The notes under the pieces are model-generated. The model was not told where the DNA came from. It worked only from the letters and a program-made list of their open reading frames with translations, and ran no database searches. A program made the position numbers and the translations under genes. From NCBI GenBank assembly GCA_023091665.1, contig JALJCQ010000022.1:620001-684000 (forward strand): a DNA stretch of 64,000 bases, in the 5' to 3' direction. This stretch comes from Pythium myriotylum (Eukaryota > Oomycota > Peronosporomycetes > Pythiales > Pythiaceae). This document shows positions 40,297 to 48,006 of the stretch, piece by piece. The first letter of the stretch is position 1. Each line of letters opens with the position of its first letter.

Positions 40297-40623
40297 TTAT
40301 TGACTCTTTACCCATTCACAATGTTTTATTGTTTTAGAGTGTGTAGAATATCCACTTTTACTGGTTGTGCTTCCACACCCACATTGTATTTTCTGCTTGT
40401 ATTTATTATTAACCATCTCCCTGTACCATTTTTTATGATGATCTGTTTTAGTATGGTCTAACTTTTCCAAATTCTTTACTTTTATACCACACCCACATTC
40501 GATCACATAATTGGGGAAGTCGGGGTCTTTAACCCATTCTTGATGGAAAGATGTTTTTTCGTGAGATGGTAAATTTCTACGTTGAATATTCAAACCACAT
40601 CCGCATTTGACCAGTTCTTTCAT
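40297..40623 (-). CDS. Cys/His-rich virus-like protein with three repeated metal-binding motifs
   Basis: About 108 residues from the ATG at 40623. Three units follow the pattern C-G-C-G-x(8-10)-L-x-x-H-x-x-T-x-x-H-x-x-W, each likely to bind one zinc. Such tandem CGCG/H-H modules occur in small genes of large DNA viruses and their relatives, where they are of unknown function. The frame is open to ~40659 without another ATG, so the 5' end may have been cut by the junction near 40660. AT-rich. Confidence 0.5.
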   Translation of the reverse strand: MKELVKCGCGLNIQRRNLPSHEKTSFHQEWVKDPDFPNYVIECGCGIKVKNLEKLDHTKTDHHKKWYREMVNNKYKQKIQCGCGSTTSKSGYSTHSKTIKHCEWVKSQ

Positions 40624-40633
40624 CTCCGGACTA

Positions 40634-40733
40634 TTTGACCAATCATCTATATTGGCCAATCATCGTCGACTGGAACATCGTATTTTGACCAGTAATCTAT
40701 TTTGGCCAATCATCGTCGACTGCAACAAGGTCA
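40634..40733 (+). repeat. Two-copy 50-bp tandem repeat at the junction with element C
   Basis: TTTGACCA(A/G)T...TTGGCCAATCATCGTCGACTG occurs twice with a period of 50 bp. It lies exactly where AT-rich viral sequence gives way to the Gypsy element gag, so it may be a repair or insertion scar. Confidence 0.8.
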
Positions 40734-40740
40734 AGTTATC

Positions 40741-41598
40741 ATGGACGGCGATCATCCGGTTATGAACCTCCTGGAGGGGTTGACACACTCCATCCATGAG
40801 CTCACCCGAAACATGGCCAACCAAAACCATGAGTTCCGTGCGGTTATGTTGGAGCAAGTACAACAACAACAACATGGACGTGAGTTCAAGATTGAAGGGG
40901 CATCTATGCCAATGTTCCACGGTCGGCCAGACGACAGTGTCGATGAGTACATCTTTGAGGCCAAGTTGTTCATGAGAGGCAAGAACATTGACTACCAGCT
41001 CCACGAGAATCAAGCTCGAGTCGTGGCCATGCTAGCTAGCAACCTCCGTTCTGGAGCTGCATCGTGGTACCATAGTCGGGTTGTGGTCGACCAAATGCCA
41101 ATCACGACGATCGACGAGTTCGAACAGGCACTCACGGATGAGTTCATTCCGCCCGACCAGCAGCAACGTCTCCGCGCTGCCCTCCGTATGTGCCGACAGA
41201 CGGGCCACGTGGACGACTACGTTGCGCGCTTCAGAAAGATCATCGCCCAAGTGCGTGAAATGTCGCAACTGGACAAAGTAGATCGCTTTGTAGAGGGCCT
41301 GAAGCCAGAAACAAAGAAGGAAGTGAACTACCTACGTTGCACGACTCTGCGAGATGCCATCGCGGCGGCACAAGCGTATGAGAGAGCCCACTTTGGTGTC
41401 GAACGACCACCGAGACGCGCTCGACCGCATCTCGACTCTGGTGCCGAACCGATGGACATTTCATACGCCGGTGTCCTCAAGCCAACCAAGGAACAGTGCC
41501 GTACTCAAAACCTGGGCTTTTATTGCCGCGAAACTGGTCATCGCATTGCTCAGTGCCCAAAGCGTCGTCAGGGAAACGACGCTGCTCAACGGATGTAA
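40741..41598 (+). CDS. Gag of a second Ty3/Gypsy element (element C)
   Basis: A 285-residue product from the ATG at 40741. The retrotransposon Gag core runs from ~45 to 200 (MPMFHGRPDDSVDEYIFEAK...GAASWYHS...DEFEQALTDEF...VDDYVARF...VDRFVEGL), and a CCHC knuckle closes the protein (F-Y-C-R-E-T-G-H-R-I-A-Q-C). The first knuckle Cys is replaced by Gly (L-G-F-Y-C where L-C-F-Y-C is expected), so RNA binding may be impaired. It is not closely related to the gag of element B. Near its end lies a -1 frameshift signal leading into the protease frame. The LTR of this element is not seen. Confidence 0.82.
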   Translation: MDGDHPVMNLLEGLTHSIHELTRNMANQNHEFRAVMLEQVQQQQHGREFKIEGASMPMFHGRPDDSVDEYIFEAKLFMRGKNIDYQLHENQARVVAMLASNLRSGAASWYHSRVVVDQMPITTIDEFEQALTDEFIPPDQQQRLRAALRMCRQTGHVDDYVARFRKIIAQVREMSQLDKVDRFVEGLKPETKKEVNYLRCTTLRDAIAAAQAYERAHFGVERPPRRARPHLDSGAEPMDISYAGVLKPTKEQCRTQNLGFYCRETGHRIAQCPKRRQGNDAAQRM

Positions 41599-41617
41599 GT
41601 GGAGTGTCCGTTGAGCA
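41571..41617 (+). promoter_or_regulatory. -1 ribosomal frameshift signal, gag-pro of element C
   Basis: Slippery heptamer G-GGA-AAC (41571-41577) in the correct gag phase, a 5-nt spacer, then an exact 11-bp stem TGCTCAACGGA (41583-41593) / TCCGTTGAGCA (41607-41617) with a 13-nt loop that contains the gag stop. A -1 shift enters the protease frame. Confidence 0.85.
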
Positions 41618-42163
41618 ATCCATTCAAGTATCAGAAGAATCTCCAACTCAGAAATCAGAAGAATGCGCGGTCGAGTTTGACATGGAGGCCGCAGAAACCG
41701 GTGCTCGATCGGTCGTTGGGTCCAGTGTGTGCTCCGTGGAGATTGATGTCGATGTGGCCGAGGGCCAATCCGAGTCGTTGTTGTTTGTGGACGCGACTAT
41801 TCAGGGTAAATCAGTGCGAATGTTGGTGGATTCCGGTGCGTCGCACACGATCATCAAATCTGGGCTGTTAAAGCCACCCGAGCTGAAGAAGCACACTATG
41901 GTGACTGCACGTGATTTTCAAGGTCAGCCACGGTCTCGGCAATGTCTGGAGTACTCGGTGCCTATCGGTGTCCAAGGCCAAGTCTCGTTGGTACCAGTCA
42001 TCGAGTGGCCATTGCAACAATCGTTTGATGGGATATTGGGTCAATCATGGCTGCAGGTCGCGAATCCTCACATTGATTGGGCCACCCGCAAGTTAGTTAT
42101 GGCGCCCACGACAAGTGTGGAGCCATCCCGCACTCCCTCGGACTCAACACCAACACGGCACCT
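41577..42163 (+). pseudogene. Aspartic protease of element C, 3'-truncated
   Basis: Read in the -1 frame after gag. After a variable Glu/Ser-rich linker comes a retropepsin domain: LLFVDATIQGKSVRMLVDSG then A-S-H-T-I-I, and the distal FDGILGQSWL motif with a hydrophobic-hydrophobic-G-Q pattern. The frame is cut by the 5' LTR of element B at 42164, so RT and integrase are missing. The other half of element C is not found beyond element B's 3' LTR. Confidence 0.8.
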
Positions 42164-42954
42164 TGTGGTATAGCGCCCCGACTCCGCGGGCATGAGTTTC
42201 TGCAAGCGCTAGGTGATCAGTCAGGCGAAGGTGTCCACGACCAAGTCCCAAGGAAGTGATTAGTCTGGCGTACCCTTAGTACCCAAGTCAAGACGAAGTG
42301 AACAGTCTGGCGCCCAAGTCAAGATTCCGTATTCCAGACTCGGCGGTACGATTTATCGTATTTCTCTTTATTTAGAAACCTAACATAAAAAACAGTAGGA
42401 GTAGGAGCCTTATATTTGACAGATTTCAGTAGGTAGGAATGGTGCTTGCCACCCAATAACCCACGGAAAGGGGGCGATTCTCCGCCGCTAATTCCGTGGG
42501 AGTCACAATTTTTCCTCCTTCTCGCAGAAGCCCCCTGATCCTCCCCTCAACAGAAGCCCGTCAGTATCTCGAGGAAGTTACTAAGAGTTTCGAAGTGATC
42601 AGTCTGGTCGATCGGCCGCCTGTTTTGGGTACTGTCGCGATCCGAAGTGATCAGTCTGGCCGAGGGCCGGGTGGTTTTGCTTGCGCTTCCTGCCAAGTTC
42701 CCCGTAGGAGATCTCCAGGAGCTTCATCGTCTCCAAGCCGTTCTTTCTCGCTGCCTCTAGACTTGTGAGGGTCTAGTTGTAGTGTCGTGTCAGAGTTTCG
42801 GGTCTCCGCTTCAAAGAAGTTGTGATATCCGGGTCTGAAGCGAGTGTTCGAAGCACGCAAGATCCACCCCTTTCCTGAGAATATTGTTGCCGTCGGTGAC
42901 TCAAGAGCGAGCCTACGTACGCCAGGTGCCCGTTTTTGATTCTGCCACACGACA
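42164..42954 (+). repeat. 5' LTR of element B
   Basis: Starts TGTGGTATAG. The inverse-complement end CCACA is at 42949 and identity with the 3' LTR extends through CGACA to 42954. It carries four copies of the GAAGTGA(T/A)CAGTCTGG motif at 42253 (one mismatch), 42295, 42592 and 42644. Confidence 0.92.
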
Positions 42955-42956
42955 AC

Positions 42957-42974
42957 TGGTGCGTATGCCAGGAG
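42957..42974 (+). other. Candidate primer-binding site
   Basis: TGGTGCGTATGCCAGG lies 2 bp after the LTR end. A leading TGG complementary to tRNA CCA ends is expected of a PBS. It overlaps the gag ATG at 42965, which is unusual, and the tRNA was not identified. Confidence 0.35.
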
Positions 42975-44935
42975 CGGAGCCGTTAGCTGTTACGATACAC
43001 GGTGAGAAGATGGAAGAGAAGGCAGAGATGCGGCAAGGTCAAGTCACAGACCCGAAGAATGTTTCGATCCGCCTCGTTGTTCAGAGCGCGGTCCATGACA
43101 CAACTCGGGTGTACCGACTGTCAGAAGCGAACGAAATCGGTCTTCGGTATCAACGACAGGTGTTGAAGATGCCGTCCGACTCAGAATGCTGGTTTTCCCT
43201 GTATGAAATTACGAAAGTAGGGCCTACGACATTCTTTGCCGGTTCGCGACTGAGGGCGTCCACCTACGACTTCGCGACGATTGACGAAGCGATTGATTTT
43301 GTGGAGAAGATGTTGACGTCATGCGGTTACAATTTGTATCGGAGAAGCAATTACCAAGATGCAGTCTACCTGAATCCAGAACGGATGGCGCAGGACATGG
43401 GCTACATGATGTCAGTTCTGCTTGCCGAGTATGAGTGGGAGACCAGCGTTATCCAATATCGGGAGGAGGACACAACGTTCGAACCGAAGTACATGGTCGT
43501 TGCTGACGTAGCCCACACTCCGCAGACCAAGCCGGCGAAGCCGCGCTCGATGAAACGTTTTGATGAAGAATCCAGCTCAGATGAAGAAATTCAGCTCGAG
43601 AGTCCAATCAGGAAGAAGCTGGAGTTTGCCAGTGATGAAGGATCCTTCTCCTCCCCCACGGACAAGATCAAGCGAAAGAATAACCCGCTGGCGACGAAGC
43701 TGATGGCGCTGACGGCCGGAGGGATGTTGTCGATGGATGAGCTATCAGAAGTGATACAAGCGCTGAGCCCAGATACCACGAAGCGAGTTGCGGCCACGCG
43801 AGCCCCGGCGAAACAGGCTCGAGGCGCTAAGAAAGGATTCGCGCGTCTAGAAGATCCCGAGTCTGACGACGGTGAACAGGACGAATCATCTGACGAAGAA
43901 GCATTCAAGCGCGTCAAGAAACCAGTCAAGAAGTCGAAGAAGCCAGTCAAGCGCAGTGCTCGCCATTCAGATATGGAAGATGAGCTCGGTCTTTCAATGT
44001 ATGAAGATTCCGACTCGGATGTGTCTGGACCTCGACGACGTGATCGACACGTGACAACGGTCATCCAGAATGTCAATGTGAAGTCGTTCAGTGGTGCCAA
44101 GGTTTTCCCGGAAGAAGCCAAGGCGTGGCTCTCGAAGTTTCTTCACATCGCTGATCTGTCCAACTGGTCCAATCGCCAACGTCTCGGTTCGTTCGTAGAC
44201 GCTCTCACGGGTCCGGCGAGGTATTGGCAGAAGCAGCTCCCTTCGTCAACGAGGAAGAAGTGGAAGCTCACGATGAAGGCCTTTTATCGAAAGTATTGCA
44301 CTGAGAGCACGCCATCTACGCTCACGTACTATCGTCTAACTCAGAAGCCCGATGAATCTGCGCTGGACTACTTCTATCGCTTTAACGCAGCAGGTCTTCG
44401 CGCGCGCATCGATTTCCGTGTAGACGACGACGATGACGAAGATCGTATCCCGGTCGATTTGAAGGATCACATTCAGCAGTTCTTCGACACGCTCCATGAC
44501 AAAGCTGTTCAGTCTCAATTCCGTTACAGCAAGTACAAGTCGATCGACAAGCTCGAGGAGAAGCTCGAGATGTACGAGAACTCTCAAGCGAAGCCAACGC
44601 CTAAGAAACAGGCCAAGAAGCAACCGGAAGAGAGCAATGACCCACCTCCTGCAGCCAGTAAGGTCAATGCAGGTCAGAGGCAGCAAGGCTCTAATGGTGG
44701 AAGTCAAGCTCATCAGACTGGTAGAAACAGCAATGAGGTCCGCTGTGAACATTGCGGCAAGTCCGGACATACTAAGGAAAGCTGCTTCCGACTTCATGAG
44801 TGTGAGTTTTGTGGAGTGACTGGTCACACGATTCAAGTCTGCCGTGGTTTCACCGAGAAGATGAAGATGCTCAGCCCAAAGCTCAAGACCGGCGGGATTA
44901 CTGTGGATGATCTCGTTCGGCAGTTAAACCGCTAG
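42965..44935 (+). CDS. Gag of element B
   Basis: 656 residues from the ATG at 42965; the frame is also open 27 codons back into the LTR. The N-terminal ~190 residues are an element-specific domain. An acidic/basic, Ser-rich linker follows (~190-370). The retrotransposon Gag core is VKSFSGAKVFPEEAKAWLSK, then WSNRQRLGSFVDALTGPARY, then YYRLTQKPDESALDYFYRF. Two CCHC knuckles follow (C-E-H-C-G-K-S-G-H-T-K-E-S-C and C-E-F-C-G-V-T-G-H-T-I-Q-V-C). It forms the particle and binds the element RNA. The stop TAG sits inside a -1 frameshift signal. Confidence 0.92.
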   Translation: MPGAEPLAVTIHGEKMEEKAEMRQGQVTDPKNVSIRLVVQSAVHDTTRVYRLSEANEIGLRYQRQVLKMPSDSECWFSLYEITKVGPTTFFAGSRLRASTYDFATIDEAIDFVEKMLTSCGYNLYRRSNYQDAVYLNPERMAQDMGYMMSVLLAEYEWETSVIQYREEDTTFEPKYMVVADVAHTPQTKPAKPRSMKRFDEESSSDEEIQLESPIRKKLEFASDEGSFSSPTDKIKRKNNPLATKLMALTAGGMLSMDELSEVIQALSPDTTKRVAATRAPAKQARGAKKGFARLEDPESDDGEQDESSDEEAFKRVKKPVKKSKKPVKRSARHSDMEDELGLSMYEDSDSDVSGPRRRDRHVTTVIQNVNVKSFSGAKVFPEEAKAWLSKFLHIADLSNWSNRQRLGSFVDALTGPARYWQKQLPSSTRKKWKLTMKAFYRKYCTESTPSTLTYYRLTQKPDESALDYFYRFNAAGLRARIDFRVDDDDDEDRIPVDLKDHIQQFFDTLHDKAVQSQFRYSKYKSIDKLEEKLEMYENSQAKPTPKKQAKKQPEESNDPPPAASKVNAGQRQQGSNGGSQAHQTGRNSNEVRCEHCGKSGHTKESCFRLHECEFCGVTGHTIQVCRGFTEKMKMLSPKLKTGGITVDDLVRQLNR

Positions 44936-44971
44936 CCCCGCAGCGCTCTGCCAGTGCTGTACGTGACGGGG
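44923..44971 (+). promoter_or_regulatory. -1 ribosomal frameshift signal, gag-pol of element B
   Basis: Slippery heptamer G-TTA-AAC (44923-44929) in gag phase, 6-nt spacer containing the gag stop, then a stacked stem: CCCCG (44936-44940) with CGGGG (44967-44971), enclosing CAGCGC (44941-44946) with GTGCTG (44954-44959, one G-U). The -1 frame is open into the pol ORF, which has no ATG start of its own near its beginning. Confidence 0.8.
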
Positions 44972-44985
44972 ACGTCGCGGCGACT

Positions 44986-47900
44986 TTGCATGTGAAGAAG
45001 ATCCGGCGCAAATCGAAGAAATACCAGAAACAAAAGGCGCCTTACATTGATGAAGAAAGTGTTCACGTGGAAAATGGAGCGAAGAAACATGAAGAAAGAA
45101 GTTATGATGACACTGTGCATGAAGAACGAAACGTGTATGAAGATACAGTCAAGGATGTCACGCTACCTGCGGTGTTTGAATCGGTAGTGTCGACTGTGGA
45201 TGAGAAACAAGAAGAAACAAGTGATGGAAACTGTGTATGTGAAGATGTATATATGAGAGAAGCAGTTGGTGATGAAGATGAAGAGTTGCATGTGCTATGG
45301 TGCCCAATTGAGCCAATTGAAGAAGGTGATGAGGGCGCTTGCGACAAAGATGCTGATGAAGAAGATATGAAGATGCCAAATGGTGCTCGAGATATATCTC
45401 TGCAAAGAAAGGTAACTCACATTCGTCTCGTTGGTGATGAACGACGAGGGTGGTGGAAGAACCACGAATTGTCAACGAACGAGAAGATACAAGCCTTCGT
45501 GCATGGTGCTGTTGAAGGACTCGAGATTCCGTTGATGCTGGATTCGGGAGCGAACATCAGTCTGTTACAAACCAACTTGGCACGTAAGTTGGGGTTGAGA
45601 GTGCGGGCGTTCGAGGACTCGAGTGAATTCTTCGGTGTGAGCGAGGAACCGATGCAAGCACACGGAAAGGTCGTGGTGAAGATCCGGCTGGGAGAGTTCG
45701 TGGTGTACGAAGTCGAGATGTGGGTGGCTGAGTTTGAAGCTCACTCGTTAATTATTCTCGGCACCGACTTCATGATGTGCGCTGGGCTGAAGATCGACTT
45801 GGGCAAGAAGCGGTGTGAAGTGCCTGACGAAGATGCGTTGCCGCTGCTGAGTTATGATGATCTGCGCTGTGAGGCGTATGCGGCTTCGTATGACGCGGTG
45901 CGCTTGGCTGTGAAGATGCCGCTCCTGCGTGGCAGCGACGTTGCTGTGCTGGTTGCTGGGGAGACCCGCCTCGAAGTGATCGGTCTGGAGTCGAGCAAAG
46001 GAGGGGCCACTAAAGAGGCGAGTACGGAGCCGAATAGAGGCGCGGTCACCGAAGCGATCAGTCTGGCGGAATGTCTCAATCATGAAGAGGCCGAAGTGAT
46101 CAGTCTGGTCCAGGGCAGAGCGGGAGCAACTGAAGTGAACAGTCTGGCGGGTGAGCGAGCGTCTTCCCAGGTTTGCATGCTGGACGAACCCCCCCCCCCC
46201 CCCCCCCCCCCTGAAGATCTGGATCAGTCGAAGTTTGCAAGAGAAGTCTACGTCCATGAGGGGGTAGAGATGTCAGTTGAGAGCATGAAAGAGCAGCTTG
46301 CGTTGCTACCTGAGTTTGACGAGGCCCCGCTGGTGGAAGTCGACATGAGTGAAGCTGACATCGGCGACGAGGAGACGACGGCCGAGGAGATTGAGATGAT
46401 CAGAGAAACGTTGGAAGCAAGGTCCGCTAGCTTTATTAGCTCCGGGAACGCTCTACCGCCGCCAGCGAAAGGAGTCGTGTGTGGCGTGGACGTCGGGGAC
46501 GCGAAGCCGATCGCTCAAGCCGCGAGACGAGTGCCGCCGCACCTGCTGGGAAGATTGTATGAGTTACTGCGCGGCCTTCTCCGACAAGGTTTGATAAGAT
46601 ATTCGAACTCACCATGGGCATCACCGATCGTCATTGTGCTGAAGAAGAACGGGAAAGACATCCGCCTTTGCATCGACTATCGTCTGGTGAATCGACTAAC
46701 GAAGCTGATGGTGTACGCGATGCCACTGATAGATGATCTGCTCGACAATTTTGAAGGGATCATGTGGTTTTGCTCCTTGGATAATGCGAGCGGATTCTGG
46801 GCTGTACCTTTAACGGTCCGCGCGCGACTTGTGACTGCATTTATATGCCCGCTCGGACACTTCGAATGGACGAGGATGCCTCAAGGGTTGAAGAATGCCC
46901 CACAGATCTACCAGCGCATGATTGATAACGCGCTGTGGAGCATGGTGAGACGACTCAGCAACCGTGATGTGAGATTCAAGGCTGTCGGGTGGACGGAGGA
47001 CGAGTTAGATGACATGGAGGCCCAACGAGAGAAGGAGCGCATCGACATTGACGTACCGCTGAAGCGAGACGTATTTCATCGAGGTGAGCCACAGGAGTCG
47101 GATGTACTGCCGGTGATCAAGCGCCGATCATACATTGATGATATCACCTTTGGGGCAACGACGTGGTCGGAGATGAACGTGATGCTGCAGTGTCTGCTCG
47201 ATGCATTTCAATACTGGGGAGTGACTGTGAGTTTGCGGAAGAGTTCGTTTGGAAAAAAGTCAGTTGAGTTCCTCAGTCACGTGATCTCGCGAGAAGGGTT
47301 GATGAGCGCCCCAAGAAACCTCGAGTCGATCAGGCAGATGCCGTTTCCGTCGACGCAGAAAGGGTTGCAGCGATTCATCGGCAGCCTGATTTATTACCAC
47401 AAGTTTATCAGCAACTTTGCGACTTATGCGGCAGTCCTGTATGAGGTCACTGACCTGAGACTGAGAGATGGGAGCCAACTTGATCATGCAAAGAGAGCCT
47501 TCGAAGAACTGAAGATGAAGCTATGCGACGCGCCTCTTCTGCGCCATGTTGAACGCGGACGAGAGCTTGTTATAGTGCTGTACACGAACAAGTGGGCTTT
47601 CGGAGCATCAGTTTGCCAAGAGCACGACGGGATTCTACATCCAGTTCGATTTGTGAGTAAAGTTTTCAAGGATGCAGAGACTCGGTATACGCCTGCAGAA
47701 CAAGAAGTGTTAGCTCTGCTGAAGACGCTCCACGTCGCGAGTCACTACCTGCTCGGCCAACCGATTGTAGTGTACGCGAGATACTCTACCATGAAGTGGG
47801 TCTTCACGTCGAAGAGTCTGACCGGTCGTACCATCCAGTGGGCCGCCATGTTGTCGCCATGGAGCTTGACAATTATTCGAAGCGATGAGACTCCCGCCGG

Positions 47901-48006
47901 TTTGATGGCAGTGTTGGCAGCATCGATAACACCTGCAGAACAAATGGATGCAATACTCGAAGACATCGCGCCGATGAAGACAATTAAAGATATACCAGTC
48001 ATTTGA
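44986..48006 (+). CDS. Pol part 1 of element B: protease, reverse transcriptase, degenerate RNase H
   Basis: The ~1,006-codon frame is open back past the gag stop and its first in-frame M-equivalent codon is TTG, so it is expressed by the -1 frameshift. Aspartic protease: LMLDSGANISL (Asp ~186) and IILGTDFM. A 23-base C run encodes eight prolines between protease and RT. RT: SPWASPIVIVLKKNGKDIRL, MPQGLKNAPQIYQ and the catalytic YIDD (~716). The Gypsy-type RNase H starts V-L-Y-T-N-K-W-A-F-G-A, where the first catalytic Asp is Asn (~868), so it is probably a non-catalytic tether. A single TGA at 48004 separates it from the second RNase H in the same frame. Confidence 0.92.
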   Translation: MHVKKIRRKSKKYQKQKAPYIDEESVHVENGAKKHEERSYDDTVHEERNVYEDTVKDVTLPAVFESVVSTVDEKQEETSDGNCVCEDVYMREAVGDEDEELHVLWCPIEPIEEGDEGACDKDADEEDMKMPNGARDISLQRKVTHIRLVGDERRGWWKNHELSTNEKIQAFVHGAVEGLEIPLMLDSGANISLLQTNLARKLGLRVRAFEDSSEFFGVSEEPMQAHGKVVVKIRLGEFVVYEVEMWVAEFEAHSLIILGTDFMMCAGLKIDLGKKRCEVPDEDALPLLSYDDLRCEAYAASYDAVRLAVKMPLLRGSDVAVLVAGETRLEVIGLESSKGGATKEASTEPNRGAVTEAISLAECLNHEEAEVISLVQGRAGATEVNSLAGERASSQVCMLDEPPPPPPPPEDLDQSKFAREVYVHEGVEMSVESMKEQLALLPEFDEAPLVEVDMSEADIGDEETTAEEIEMIRETLEARSASFISSGNALPPPAKGVVCGVDVGDAKPIAQAARRVPPHLLGRLYELLRGLLRQGLIRYSNSPWASPIVIVLKKNGKDIRLCIDYRLVNRLTKLMVYAMPLIDDLLDNFEGIMWFCSLDNASGFWAVPLTVRARLVTAFICPLGHFEWTRMPQGLKNAPQIYQRMIDNALWSMVRRLSNRDVRFKAVGWTEDELDDMEAQREKERIDIDVPLKRDVFHRGEPQESDVLPVIKRRSYIDDITFGATTWSEMNVMLQCLLDAFQYWGVTVSLRKSSFGKKSVEFLSHVISREGLMSAPRNLESIRQMPFPSTQKGLQRFIGSLIYYHKFISNFATYAAVLYEVTDLRLRDGSQLDHAKRAFEELKMKLCDAPLLRHVERGRELVIVLYTNKWAFGASVCQEHDGILHPVRFVSKVFKDAETRYTPAEQEVLALLKTLHVASHYLLGQPIVVYARYSTMKWVFTSKSLTGRTIQWAAMLSPWSLTIIRSDETPAGLMAVLAASITPAEQMDAILEDIAPMKTIKDIPVI
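46189..46211 (+). repeat. Poly-C tract of 23 bases inside the pol ORF
   Basis: Encodes the P8 run between the protease and RT. Length is compatible with an open frame. A one-base slip would cut RT off from protease. Confidence 0.92.

Larger units (their letters stand above)
36806..40660. mobile_element. Polinton/Maverick-like viral remnant carrying a CRN gene (copy A)
   Basis: Immediately after the LTR the sequence becomes AT-rich and encodes an adenovirus-type protease fragment, small viral-type ORFs, and a two-module and a Cys/His-rich protein, with a GC-rich CRN effector gene embedded. No major capsid, packaging ATPase or PolB was found, so this is a fragment. Identity as Polinton-like rests mainly on the protease. 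Confidence 0.6.

Noticed and set aside
42884..42964. Gag start inside the LTR at 42884
   Set aside because: The same LTR frame is followed by a different sequence at the 3' LTR. Translation from the ATG at 42965, just past the LTR, is more likely.
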